From Megasphaera sp. UBA5897 (GTDB lineage Bacteria; Bacillota; Negativicutes; Veillonellales; Megasphaeraceae), in assembly GCA_002431345.1 (NCBI GenBank), contig DJEN01000094.1, forward strand, positions 5,359 to 49,112: a DNA stretch of 43,754 nt, written 5' to 3'. Shown here one piece after another: positions 8,373-16,725 of this stretch. The position numbers were made by a program, and so were the translations under genes. The notes beneath the pieces are model-generated. The model was not told where the DNA came from, did no database searches, and was given only the letters and a program-made list of their open reading frames with translations. Position 1 is the first letter of the stretch. Each line of letters starts with the position of its first letter.

Positions 8373-8528
8373 ATGATTATTCGTGATGATAGTGCCAAAA
8401 GCGGCGATCCGCATACACAAAACAAAGCCAAGAGCAAGGGAGAAGAACTGCATATTGATTTGGGCCGTACCATGACGGAAGAAGAAGAAAAAATCTTTGC
8501 AAAACTCAAAGAAGGACTGCACTTATAA
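8373..8528 (+). CDS. Small acidic protein of 51 residues, unrecognised
   Basis: An ATG at 8373 preceded by AAAGGAGGACAG, one of the strongest ribosome binding sites in the window, opens a 51-codon frame ending in TAA at 8526-8528. The product starts MIIRDDSAKSGDP and has a Lys-rich middle, then LHIDLGRTMTEEEEKIFAKL, which looks like one amphipathic helix. No signal sequence and no Cys. It lies between the fprA terminator and a second terminator at 8608, so it appears to be a separate transcription unit; TATAAT-like sequence (ATGATATAATTAATAT, about 8332-8347) upstream could be its promoter. I do not recognise a family. Confidence rests on the ribosome binding site, clean spacing and codon use like the neighbours. 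Confidence 0.7.
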   Translation: MIIRDDSAKSGDPHTQNKAKSKGEELHIDLGRTMTEEEEKIFAKLKEGLHL

Positions 8529-8607
8529 TTCGATATGCAGGCGGTAACAGAGAAGGTTTTATTTTTTAGTCCGTATAACAGCATATATACGAAACAATGT
8601 CGTAAAG

Positions 8608-8642
8608 GAAGCTGTCGTGTCATGTGACAGTTTCTTTTTTTT
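8608..8642 (+). terminator. Terminator after the 51-residue ORF
   Basis: GAAGCTGTC (8608-8616) pairs with GACAGTTTC (8626-8634) with one G-U pair, followed by eight T. Confidence 0.88.
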
Positions 8643-8684
8643 GCAGAATATAAAGAACATACGTTTGAAATATAGCAGGCAGTA

Positions 8685-8693
8685 TGGTATGAT
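8685..8693 (+). promoter_or_regulatory. Extended -10 promoter of the radical SAM operon
   Basis: TGGTATGAT (TG-G-TATGAT), 26 bases before the proposed TTG start. Its position argues against the upstream in-frame starts. Confidence 0.5.
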
Positions 8694-8718
8694 AAGAAGA
8701 AAAAAAGGGGGAATTCGC

Positions 8719-9978
8719 TTGGATTGGGATAGGATAATGAAAAAATTAACCATTTTGAGTGATGCTGCAAAATACGATGTATCCTGTTCATCGAGCGGCA
8801 GCAGGCGGGCCAATGAAAAAGGCGGCATTGGCAATGGTGCGTATAGTGGTATTTGCCATACCTGGTCGGCAGATGGCCGCTGCGTATCGTTGTTAAAAAT
8901 CTTAATGACTAATTATTGTATATATGATTGTGCCTACTGTGTAAATCGCTGCAGTCATGACACTCCCAGAGCCATGATGTCTCCGGAAGAGATAGCTGAT
9001 TTGACGATCGCGTTTTATCGGAGAAATTATATCGAAGGGTTGTTTTTAAGCTCCGGTGTATTCCGCAGTCCTGATGAAACGACGGAACTGCTGATTCGGA
9101 CAGCAAAAATTTTACGAGAAGAAAAGAAATTTAACGGCTATATTCATATGAAGGGAATTCCCGGTACGGACAGCAGACTCATCCAAGAATTAGGACGGTA
9201 CGTGGACCGGATGAGTGTCAATATTGAACTGCCGTCTTCGCAAAGTTTAAAACTATTGGCACCGCAGAAAACAAAAGAAACGATACTCCTGCCTATGCGG
9301 GAAATTCGCAGCGGTATTGCCGAACGGCGGGAAAACCGTAGAAAAAGCAAAAAAGCACCGTCATTTGTTCCGGCCGGACAGACAACACAGCTGATTATTG
9401 GCGCTACGCCGGACAGCGACCGGACGATACTGCATTTAAGTGAAGCCTTGTATCATCATGTTAATCTGAAGCGGGTGTATTATTCGGCTTATGTGCCCGT
9501 ACTGACGGGAAAAAATCTGCCTGCCCTTGCCAAGCCGCCGTTACTGCGGGAACATCGCTTATATCAAGCAGACTGGCTGCTGCGGTTTTATCAATTTTCA
9601 GCAGATGAAATCTTGACGGACGCGGCACCGGATTTTGATCTGCAGCTAGATCCCAAAGCATGTTGGGCACTGCGTCATCTTGAATTATTTCCCGTTGAAG
9701 TCAACCGGGCATCGTATCATATGCTGCTGCGTGTTCCCGGCATTGGCGTTACGTCTGCAAAGCGTATTTGCGCAGCCCGCAGGCAGGCTTTTTTATCGTA
9801 TGACAGCCTGCGCCGGCTGGGGATTGTGATGAAGCGTGCGAAATATTTTATTACCTGTAAGGGAAAATTTTATGGAGAATCCATGCGTCCGGAAGACATT
9901 CGCAGCCGGTTAGCAGCTAAAGAAGCGCAGCGTGCCTATGAAATGACGAGCTTGTTTGATACAGGGGGACAGTTATGA
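8719..9978 (+). CDS. Putative DNA modification/repair radical SAM protein
   Basis: A 419-residue radical SAM protein of the family linked to DNA metabolism (TIGR03916 type). The [4Fe-4S] SAM motif C67-x3-C71-x2-C74 lies in NYCIYDCAYC, and the N-terminal LTILSDAAKYDVSCSSSG is the family hallmark. A helix-hairpin-helix DNA-binding motif with VPGIGVTSAKRICAARR lies near residue 340. I chose TTG at 8719 because AGGGGG lies 7 bases before it; ATG at 8737 is the alternative, and longer upstream readings would overlap the promoter. The stop overlaps the next start as ATGA. Family members occur with a DUF4130 partner and are thought to modify or repair DNA; the reaction is unknown. Confidence 0.9.
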   Translation: MDWDRIMKKLTILSDAAKYDVSCSSSGSRRANEKGGIGNGAYSGICHTWSADGRCVSLLKILMTNYCIYDCAYCVNRCSHDTPRAMMSPEEIADLTIAFYRRNYIEGLFLSSGVFRSPDETTELLIRTAKILREEKKFNGYIHMKGIPGTDSRLIQELGRYVDRMSVNIELPSSQSLKLLAPQKTKETILLPMREIRSGIAERRENRRKSKKAPSFVPAGQTTQLIIGATPDSDRTILHLSEALYHHVNLKRVYYSAYVPVLTGKNLPALAKPPLLREHRLYQADWLLRFYQFSADEILTDAAPDFDLQLDPKACWALRHLELFPVEVNRASYHMLLRVPGIGVTSAKRICAARRQAFLSYDSLRRLGIVMKRAKYFITCKGKFYGESMRPEDIRSRLAAKEAQRAYEMTSLFDTGGQL

Positions 9979-10727
9979 TTTATACATACGATGCCACTTT
10001 TTTTGGCTTTTTATCCGCTGTGTTTGATGGTTGGCATGACGGCATAACGCAAATAGAAGATATACGCGCAGTATCTGCGCCGTCTTTATTTGGCGGTGAA
10101 CAGCTTGTACAGACAGAAGAAAAAAAGGCCCGCCGGATTTTGGACAGTCTGCAGGAACAATGCGGTGCTAAAACGGCTCACTTTTTGTACTATGCGTTTT
10201 TAGCGGAACAGCCGCAGCGGGAAATGAAAATGCTGCAGTATTTGCGGCAAGCATTTCGGCTGCGGCGTGATTTTTTGTATCACCTGCATGAACCGGCTCT
10301 TTGGGAAATACGGCAGTGGGCTAGAAAGAGCAGCAATGAACGGCACAAATTGCTGGGGCTGGTGCGGTTTCGTGAATTATCGGACGGCATGTTGTATTGT
10401 CCGATTGCGCCGACGTGCTGTGTGGTTCCCGTTATGGCACCCCATTTTGCCAAACGGCTATCCCATGAACGATGGGTCATTCATGATACCAAGCGGCATA
10501 TGGGTGTATATTATGACAGACATATTTTGACAATGGTGGAAATTCCCAAAACAAAGCAGCCAATTCACACCTCGGATGATGAAGCGGGGTTTGCCGCATT
10601 GTGGCAGCGGTATTATCAGACCATCGCGATTGCAGAACGGCGAAATGAAACTGTGCGCCGTTCTTTCATGCCAAAAAAATATTGGTCCTCATTAATTGAA
10701 ATGAAAAATGGCGGAGATAAGCTGTAA
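9975..10727 (+). CDS. TIGR03915-type putative DNA repair protein (DUF4130)
   Basis: A 250-residue protein of the DUF4130 family, the constant partner of the radical SAM protein before it, with which it overlaps by 4 bases. Family features seen are the start YTYDATFFGFLSAVFDGW, a middle with LVRFRELSDGMLYCPIAPTC, and APHFAKR...HDTKRHMGVYYD, the region related to uracil-DNA-glycosylase-like proteins. In some bacteria DUF4130 is fused to a uracil-DNA glycosylase domain; here it stands alone. The pair is probably co-translated. Its role in recognising or processing a DNA base is inferred from these fusions, not shown. Confidence 0.9.
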   Translation: MIYTYDATFFGFLSAVFDGWHDGITQIEDIRAVSAPSLFGGEQLVQTEEKKARRILDSLQEQCGAKTAHFLYYAFLAEQPQREMKMLQYLRQAFRLRRDFLYHLHEPALWEIRQWARKSSNERHKLLGLVRFRELSDGMLYCPIAPTCCVVPVMAPHFAKRLSHERWVIHDTKRHMGVYYDRHILTMVEIPKTKQPIHTSDDEAGFAALWQRYYQTIAIAERRNETVRRSFMPKKYWSSLIEMKNGGDKL

Positions 10728-10810
10728 ATCGCCAAATAAACTATTTCTTTTTCTTGGCACTTGTTATATAATAGCACTATTGGATTATTGATAGGAAAGG
10801 TTGGAAGCCA

Positions 10811-11275
10811 TTGAAACCTGTCTTAGTAAAAGTAGAAAGTGTCCAACGGAACGAAGAGGGACAAGAACTAAAAGTGGAACTTGTTTCTGAAGGAAAATTT
10901 TATATCAAAGAACAGACGCAGTATATTGTGTACGAAGAAAGTGAATTGACAGATATGAAGGGCGTGACGACCGTCATCAAAATATTGCCGGACGGAGCAG
11001 TCATGCTGCTGCGGTTGGGAAAAATGCATCAGCGGCAGGAATATCGCCAAGGAAAGGTTTCTCGCTCAAAATATACGACAGCTATGGGAGAATTTATCGT
11101 TACGATCAAGACCTATGAATGCAGTGTACAGCTTGAAGACGGCATCGGTACAATTCGGCTTGGCTATGATGTGAATCTGGAAGATATTGGTTCCAATTAT
11201 ACACAATTGACGATAACAGTGCAGGAGGATCACGCGAATGGAAATGAAAGAATTATTGAAACAGGGCATTGCTGA
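10811..11275 (+). CDS. DUF1934 family protein (YwiB-like)
   Basis: A 154-residue beta-rich protein of the DUF1934 family, a lipocalin-like calycin fold. The family middle is visible as IVYEESELTDMKGVTTVIKI and LRLGKMHQRQEY. It starts with TTG at 10811 behind AGGAAAGG. Its last 38 bases overlap the start of argS in another frame. The same order, ywiB then argS, is found in Bacillus subtilis, so the neighbourhood is conserved in Firmicutes. The function is unknown. TATAAT at 10767-10772 is a possible -10. Confidence 0.85.
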   Translation: MKPVLVKVESVQRNEEGQELKVELVSEGKFYIKEQTQYIVYEESELTDMKGVTTVIKILPDGAVMLLRLGKMHQRQEYRQGKVSRSKYTTAMGEFIVTIKTYECSVQLEDGIGTIRLGYDVNLEDIGSNYTQLTITVQEDHANGNERIIETGHC

Positions 11276-12902
11276 AGCTTTGGAAAAAGCTGTAAAAGCA
11301 GGAGCTCTTCCAGAAGGCAGTTATCCGCAGATTAATCTGGAAGTACCGCCTCAAAAAGAATTTGGTGATTTTGCAAGCAATATTGCGATGCAGTCAGCTC
11401 GTGTAGCCCATAAAGCCCCCAAATTGATTGCTCAGGCGATTGTGGATCAGATGCAGTATACATGGCTGGATCGTGCAGAAATTGCCGGTGCCGGGTTCAT
11501 TAATTTTTTCTTGAAGCACGACGTGATTTACGATACACTGAAAAATATTTTGGCAGCAGGTGCTGATTACGGTAAGGTGCCGTGCCGTCAGGATGATACT
11601 GTACAGGTCGAATATGTCAGCGCTAATCCGACAGGTCCGCTGCACGTTGGCCATGGGCGGGGAGCTGCTTACGGCAGTGCTCTTGTCAATCTGCTTCGTG
11701 CTGCCGGCTATCATGTACAGGCTGAATATTACATCAATGATGCAGGCAACCAAATGAATAATTTGGCGATTTCCGTCAATGCCCGCTATTTGGAACTGCT
11801 TGGCAAACCGTCGGAAATTCCGGAAAACGGCTATCATGGACATGATATTATCGAAACGGCTCAGGCTATTATTGACCAAGACGGGGATAAATACCTCGAC
11901 ATGCCGGAAAAAGAACGGCTGGAAATTTTTAAAGACCGTGCATATGCAGAAAAATTAAAGGCACTGAAACGGGATTTGGCTCATTTCAATGTACATTATG
12001 ATAATTGGTTCAGTGAACGAACGCTTCATCCGGATGCAGTACAAGCTGCCTGCAAAGTACTGCAGGAACGCGGTAAAATCTATGAAAAAGACGGTGCCTT
12101 GTGGTTGAAATCGACAGACTATGGCGATGATAAAGACCGCGTGGTTATTCGTGACAACGGCGTACCGACCTATTTGGCTGCCGATATTGCTTACCATAAA
12201 AATAAATACGACCGCGGCTTTAAATCGTTAATCAATATTTGGGGTGCCGACCATCACGGATACGTTGCGCGCGTTAAAGCTGCGATTGCGGCTCTTGGGT
12301 ATGATCCCAAGCAATTAGAAGTATTGCTGCTGCAGATGGTCAGCCTGTTTCGCGACGGCAAGCCTGTTAAAATGTCCAAACGGACAGGTCAGGCGATTAC
12401 GCTGAATGAATTGATTGAAGAAGTCGGTACTGATGCAGCCCGGTATTTCTTTATTATGCGGTCTTTAGATACGCAGCTGGATTTTGATTTGGATTTGGCT
12501 AAATCGCACAGCAATGAAAATCCGGTATATTATATTCAATATGCTCATGCCCGTATTTACAGCATTTACCGCCAGGCGAAAGAAGCCGGTGTCCATCTCG
12601 ATATGGACTGGTCCGATGTAAAATGGGATACATTGAAAGATGAACAAGAATTGGAATTAATTAAGAAAATGGCAGATTTCCCGGAAGAAATTCAGCGGGC
12701 TGCCCGTGAACGGGCTCCGCACCGCATTGCACATTATGTGTATGAATTGGCAGGACTCTTCCATACATTTTATAATCACTGCCGTATTATCCAGGAAGAT
12801 AAAGAACTGGAAAAAGCTCGCTTGGCATTGGTTACGGCTGTCCGCATTACGATTGCCAACAGTTTGGCAATTTTAGGGGTTTCTGCTCCTGAAAAAATGT
12901 AA
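11238..12902 (+). CDS. argS: Arginyl-tRNA synthetase
   Basis: A 554-residue class I synthetase that charges tRNA-Arg in the cytoplasm. It has the N-terminal additional domain, the HIGH motif as HVGH at 136-139 (after SANPTGPL), KMSK at 378-381, and an all-helical DALR anticodon-binding domain at the C-terminus ending in ILGVSAPEKM. Length and order match the family. GCAGGAGG lies 8 bases before the ATG, and the start is inside the DUF1934 gene, so translation may be coupled. I see no T-box leader upstream. Confidence 0.98.
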   Translation: MEMKELLKQGIAEALEKAVKAGALPEGSYPQINLEVPPQKEFGDFASNIAMQSARVAHKAPKLIAQAIVDQMQYTWLDRAEIAGAGFINFFLKHDVIYDTLKNILAAGADYGKVPCRQDDTVQVEYVSANPTGPLHVGHGRGAAYGSALVNLLRAAGYHVQAEYYINDAGNQMNNLAISVNARYLELLGKPSEIPENGYHGHDIIETAQAIIDQDGDKYLDMPEKERLEIFKDRAYAEKLKALKRDLAHFNVHYDNWFSERTLHPDAVQAACKVLQERGKIYEKDGALWLKSTDYGDDKDRVVIRDNGVPTYLAADIAYHKNKYDRGFKSLINIWGADHHGYVARVKAAIAALGYDPKQLEVLLLQMVSLFRDGKPVKMSKRTGQAITLNELIEEVGTDAARYFFIMRSLDTQLDFDLDLAKSHSNENPVYYIQYAHARIYSIYRQAKEAGVHLDMDWSDVKWDTLKDEQELELIKKMADFPEEIQRAARERAPHRIAHYVYELAGLFHTFYNHCRIIQEDKELEKARLALVTAVRITIANSLAILGVSAPEKM

Positions 12903-12976
12903 TATAATAACAATAAGCTTACTATAGAATCAATTATAATTGAATGACATGAGCAGAGGCTCAGCAGGGAGGAATT

Positions 12977-14590
12977 ATGGCTAAATACATATTTGTTACA
13001 GGCGGGGTTGTGTCTTCTTTAGGTAAAGGTATTACAGCAGCAGCATTGGGCCGCTTGCTGAAAAATCGCGGGTTTAAAGTTACGATTCAAAAATTTGACC
13101 CATACATCAACGTAGACCCTGGTACGATGAGTCCGTATCAGCACGGCGAAGTATTTGTTACTGACGACGGTACAGAAACAGATTTGGATTTAGGTCATTA
13201 TGAACGTTTTATTGATATTAACTTAGGGAAAAACTCCAACGTTACTACTGGTAAAATTTACTGGTCCGTCTTGCAGAAAGAACGCCGCGGCGATTATCTG
13301 GGACATACGGTACAGGTTATTCCCCATATTACCAATGAAATCAAGAACCGTGTCTATCGTGTAGGCGATGATGACAATGCCGATGTTGTCATTACGGAAA
13401 TCGGCGGCACCGTTGGTGACATTGAAAGCCTGCCGTTCTTGGAAGCCATTCGCCAGATTAAAAAAGAAGTCGGCCGCAATGATGTATTGTATATTCACGT
13501 TACGCTCGTACCGTATATCGGCGCAGCTGGTGAATTGAAAACAAAACCGACGCAGCACAGTGTCAAAGAACTGCGCAGCATTGGTATCCAGCCGGATATT
13601 ATCGTTTGCCGTACCGAACGTCCTCTTTCCGATGAAATGAAAGAAAAATTGGCTTTGTTCTGCGATATTGATAAAGAAGCTGTTATTGAAAACAAAACGT
13701 TAAACAGTATTTATGAAGTACCACTTCTCCTTTCCGAAGAAGGCATGGATAAAATCGTTTTGGACAAATTAGCGTTGCCGGATAAACCTTGCGATATGGA
13801 AGACTGGAAAAAGATGGTAGACGATATTTACCATACAGAAAATGATTTGGACATTGCCCTTGTCGGCAAATATGTTGCACTCCATGATGCATACCTCAGC
13901 GTTGCAGAAGCATTGAATCATGCTGGTATTGCGTATAAAACAAAAGTACATATCCATTGGATTGATTCAGAAACGCTGGAAGATCCGGCTGTTTCCATGG
14001 ACGAAGTTTTCAAGGGAATTGACGGAATTGTAGTTCCGGGCGGTTTTGGCAACCGCGGTGTCGAAGGCAAAATTCGCGCTGTACAGTATGCCCGTGAACA
14101 CAAAGTACCGTACCTTGGCTTGTGCTTAGGGATGCAGTGCGCCGTTATGGAATTTGCCCGCCACGTCGTTGGCTTGGAAGGCGCTACGTCTTCTGAATTT
14201 AATGAAGATGCCAAATTCCCTGTTATCGATTTGATGCCAGATCAAGTTGACGTATCCGATAAAGGCGGCACGATGCGTTTGGGACTGTATCCGTGCAAGC
14301 TGGTAGAAGATACCAAAGCGCATGAAGTATACGGCACCAACCTTATTTATGAACGCCATCGTCATCGTTGGGAATTCAACAATAAATACCGCACGGAAAT
14401 GGTCAATGCCGGTCTCGTTCTTTCTGGCACATCACCAGATGATCGTTTGGTAGAAATCGTTGAATTAAAAGATCATCCGTGGTTTGTCGGCTGCCAGTTC
14501 CATCCGGAATTTAAATCTCGTCCGACCAAAGCCCATCCGCTCTTTAAAGGATTGATTAAGACGGCTTTAGATTTAAAGAAAAATAAGTAA
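12977..14590 (+). CDS. pyrG: CTP synthase
   Basis: A 537-residue amidotransferase that makes CTP from UTP with ATP and glutamine. The N-terminal synthase domain opens with KYIFVTGGVVSSLGKG (P-loop) and the class-I glutaminase domain carries the nucleophile C383 in LGLCLGMQ plus the His and Glu in FHPEF. Length is normal. GGGAGG precedes the ATG. It lies 74 bases after argS with only a TATAAT at 12935-12940 as a promoter hint, so it may be read from argS or from its own start. A terminator follows. Confidence 0.98.
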   Translation: MAKYIFVTGGVVSSLGKGITAAALGRLLKNRGFKVTIQKFDPYINVDPGTMSPYQHGEVFVTDDGTETDLDLGHYERFIDINLGKNSNVTTGKIYWSVLQKERRGDYLGHTVQVIPHITNEIKNRVYRVGDDDNADVVITEIGGTVGDIESLPFLEAIRQIKKEVGRNDVLYIHVTLVPYIGAAGELKTKPTQHSVKELRSIGIQPDIIVCRTERPLSDEMKEKLALFCDIDKEAVIENKTLNSIYEVPLLLSEEGMDKIVLDKLALPDKPCDMEDWKKMVDDIYHTENDLDIALVGKYVALHDAYLSVAEALNHAGIAYKTKVHIHWIDSETLEDPAVSMDEVFKGIDGIVVPGGFGNRGVEGKIRAVQYAREHKVPYLGLCLGMQCAVMEFARHVVGLEGATSSEFNEDAKFPVIDLMPDQVDVSDKGGTMRLGLYPCKLVEDTKAHEVYGTNLIYERHRHRWEFNNKYRTEMVNAGLVLSGTSPDDRLVEIVELKDHPWFVGCQFHPEFKSRPTKAHPLFKGLIKTALDLKKNK

Positions 14591-14653
14591 TACTAAACGA
14601 GTAGAATAAGAGAAGGGGTCATGATGTGTTTCGCCATCATGTGTCCTTACACC

Positions 14654-14690
14654 AAAACGGGGTGCCGCTTCGTGCAGCATCCCGTTTTGT
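14654..14690 (+). terminator. Terminator of pyrG, member of the shared TTYRY hairpin family
   Basis: AAAACGGGGTGC (14654-14665) pairs with GCATCCCGTTTT (14677-14688), one G-U pair, apical part CGCTTCGTGC. TTTT is part of the stem. Confidence 0.88.
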
Positions 14691-14974
14691 TATGCACAAA
14701 ATGCAAAGAGAATATGTGATAAACAGTACATGTTTCCTGATGATTTTAGTGAAAAAACAGAGATGCGATGTATGTAAAAATGATATAAATATTTTTTTTA
14801 TACATAAAACGATAAACGAAGCAAAAAACACCTCTTTGGTAGAAATTTTGTAAATCAGATAAGTATGCTGTTTTGAATATTTATTGAGTTTTTTTTATTC
14901 TTTTAGCCGTGTACAATATGCATAAGACCTACTAAAAAATCAGATATATTGCCGTTATTGCTATAATTTTCACA

Positions 14975-15003
14975 TTGAATATTATCATACTTGATGATAT
15001 AAT
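14975..15003 (+). promoter_or_regulatory. Promoter of the rnf operon
   Basis: TTGAAT (14975-14980), 17-base spacer, TATAAT (14998-15003) with TG at 14995-14996. Predicted start near 15009-15010, which leaves a leader of about 340 bases before rnfC. Confidence 0.85.
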
Positions 15004-15007
15004 ATAG

Positions 15008-15268
15008 GCGATTGAAAGTAAGCTTCGGCAACGAAAATAATCTTTCATTCGCAAGTTTTATCATGCAGTCGGCTCATGTGAATTTTGGCTTTATACCGAA
15101 TAAAAGGATGGGCCGGCTGCATCGCATGCTTTTTTGTGTGTGCAAAGAGCATGAAAAAGGGGCATACTCCTTGGAGAAACGATGTGGTGTAGTCGGAATC
15201 AAAAGTGTATGCGTCTGCAATATTTTGTTTTTATTAAAAAACGGCTGTGGGCTGGTAATATGGCAGAC
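15008..15268 (+). ncRNA. Structured leader RNA upstream of rnfC, candidate cis-regulatory element
   Basis: Successive stems can be drawn by eye. (1) GCGATTGAAAG 15008-15018 with CTTTCATTCGC 15042-15052, one mismatch, enclosing TTCG-GCAA-CGAA with a GNRA loop. (2) GCAGTCGGCTCAT 15065-15077 with ATGGGCCGGCTGC 15108-15120, 13 pairs including G-U. (3) CATGCTTTTT 15125-15134 with AAAGAGCATG 15144-15153. (4) GCATAC 15162-15167 with GTATGC 15207-15212. (5) directly abutting, GTCTGCAATATT 15213-15224 with AATATGGCAGAC 15257-15268, one mismatch, enclosing GTTTTT/AAAAAC. I do not recognise a known riboswitch class, and no intrinsic terminator with a T-run is obvious before rnfC. Role as a regulatory leader is inference from density of pairing and position. 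Confidence 0.6.
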
Positions 15269-15352
15269 AGGTGCACTTTTAGTATCGTATCTTTCAATTA
15301 GTTGCTTCATGTTTTTATTATTTTTCATTATATATTAATGAGGTGATTTTTG

Positions 15353-16702
15353 ATGTTGAATACCTTTAAAAGAGGTGGGGTCCATCCTGACGATGGTAAA
15401 ATCTATGCTAAAGACAAGGCGATAGAAACCCCGGCAGTACCGGCACAAGTAGTCATCCCGATGAGTCAGCATTTTGGTGCTCCTTGTACTCCGACCGTCA
15501 AGGTAGGCGATTTGGTAAAAAAAGGCCAGCTGATTGGGACCAGCGATGCGTTTTTGCATGCTGACATTCATGCATCTACTTCCGGTAAGGTCATCAAAGT
15601 GGCTCCGATGCCGCACAACATGATGGTCAAATGCATGGCTGTTGTCATCCAGGCTGATGGCAAAGACGAATGGGCTGAAGGAATTCCAGAAGAACATGAC
15701 TGGAAACAGCTCGATAGCAAAGCAATCATTGAATTGATTAAAAAAGCTGGCGTAGTTGGCTGCGGCGGTGCTACATTCCCGGCTCATGTAAAATTGGCTC
15801 CGAACAAACCTGTTGATTCTTTTATTGTCAATGGTGCTGAATGCGAACCGTATTTGACATGCGATTATCGTTCCATGGTTGAAAAAGAAACGACAGAAAA
15901 ACTCGTTACAGGTGTTCAGATTTGCATGAAAGCCTTAGGCGTTCAAAAAGGCTATATCGGTGTAGAAGACAACAAACCGGAAGCCATTAAGAACTTAACC
16001 GAAGCTTTCAAAGATATTCCGGGCGTAACCGTTGTTACGTGCAAGACAAAATATCCGCAAGGCGCTGAAAAAATGATGATTGAAGCCTGCACAGGCCGTC
16101 AGGTTGAACCGGGCGGACTTCCTATGGACGTAGGCTGCGTTGTCAGCAACGTAGGTACGGTTATTGCTATTACTGATGCTGTCTGCCATGGTATCCCGTT
16201 CATTGAACGTCTTACTACTGTTACAGGCGACTGCATCAAAGAACCGAAAAACTTACGCCTTCGTATTGGCACGACATTCCAGGAAGCTATTGATTACTGC
16301 GGCGGCTTTACAACACAGCCGGATCGCGTAATCGGCGGCGGCCCGATGATGGGTCTTGCACAATACCAGCTCGATGTTCCTGTTACGAAAGGTGCTTCCG
16401 GTATTTTGGCATTATCTCCGGAAAAATGCCAGGTTGGCGTAGAAGAACCGTGTATTCGCTGCGGACGCTGCGTAGAAGCATGTCCAATGGGATTGGTTCC
16501 AAGCCAGCTTAGTATTTTCTCGTCCTGCCAAGCATGGGATAAATGCATGGAATATGGTGTCATGAACTGCGTAGAATGCGGCAGCTGTGTATACACCTGC
16601 CCGGCAAAACGCAATATTGTCCAGTATATCCGTAACGCAAAAGCACAGGTTAAAGCCATGCAGAAGGCTGCACAAGCAAAAGCTGCTGCTAAAAAAGCGT
16701 AA
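15353..16702 (+). CDS. rnfC: Electron transport complex subunit RnfC
   Basis: A 449-residue peripheral subunit of the Rnf complex, which moves electrons between reduced ferredoxin and NAD+ and couples this to ion transport across the inner membrane. The N-terminal RnfC barrel-sandwich domain is followed by the Nqo1-like NADH/FMN domain with GCGGATFP. Two [4Fe-4S] clusters are bound by C367/C370/C373/C377 and C406/C409/C412/C416. The C-terminus is a short Lys/Ala tail, without the long repeats of gammaproteobacterial RnfC. ATG at 15353 follows GAGGTGA; the TTG just before it is not needed. First gene of rnfCDGEAB-apbE. Confidence 0.98.
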   Translation: MLNTFKRGGVHPDDGKIYAKDKAIETPAVPAQVVIPMSQHFGAPCTPTVKVGDLVKKGQLIGTSDAFLHADIHASTSGKVIKVAPMPHNMMVKCMAVVIQADGKDEWAEGIPEEHDWKQLDSKAIIELIKKAGVVGCGGATFPAHVKLAPNKPVDSFIVNGAECEPYLTCDYRSMVEKETTEKLVTGVQICMKALGVQKGYIGVEDNKPEAIKNLTEAFKDIPGVTVVTCKTKYPQGAEKMMIEACTGRQVEPGGLPMDVGCVVSNVGTVIAITDAVCHGIPFIERLTTVTGDCIKEPKNLRLRIGTTFQEAIDYCGGFTTQPDRVIGGGPMMGLAQYQLDVPVTKGASGILALSPEKCQVGVEEPCIRCGRCVEACPMGLVPSQLSIFSSCQAWDKCMEYGVMNCVECGSCVYTCPAKRNIVQYIRNAKAQVKAMQKAAQAKAAAKKA

Positions 16703-16725
16703 GAACTAATGGAAGAAGGGATATC

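Larger units (their letters stand above)
14591..15007 (+). other. Intergenic region pyrG-rnf, AT-rich
   Basis: It holds the pyrG terminator (14654-14690), a 7-bp inverted repeat CATGATG/CATCATG (14620-14641), then about 280 AT-rich bases without a gene I can support, and the rnf promoter at its end. Confidence 0.6.

Noticed and set aside
8617..8718. Longer N-terminus of the radical SAM protein
   Set aside because: It would start inside a terminator and span the promoter; the family N-terminus begins near the TTG at 8719.
10741..11237. T-box or other riboswitch before argS
   Set aside because: No AGGGTGGNACCGCG or other T-box core; argS starts inside the DUF1934 gene.
14621..14719. 32-codon Cys-rich ORF MMCFAIMC... 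behind AGAAGGGG
   Set aside because: It runs through the pyrG terminator hairpin, and the site is too close to the first ATG. Best explained as chance.
14591..15007. tRNA, tmRNA, RNase P or SRP RNA in the pyrG-rnf gap
   Set aside because: I looked for their conserved blocks and found none.
15012..15338. 108-codon open frame in the rnf leader
   Set aside because: No ATG at its start, no ribosome binding site and odd Cys/Phe-rich composition; the segment is better explained by its RNA stems.
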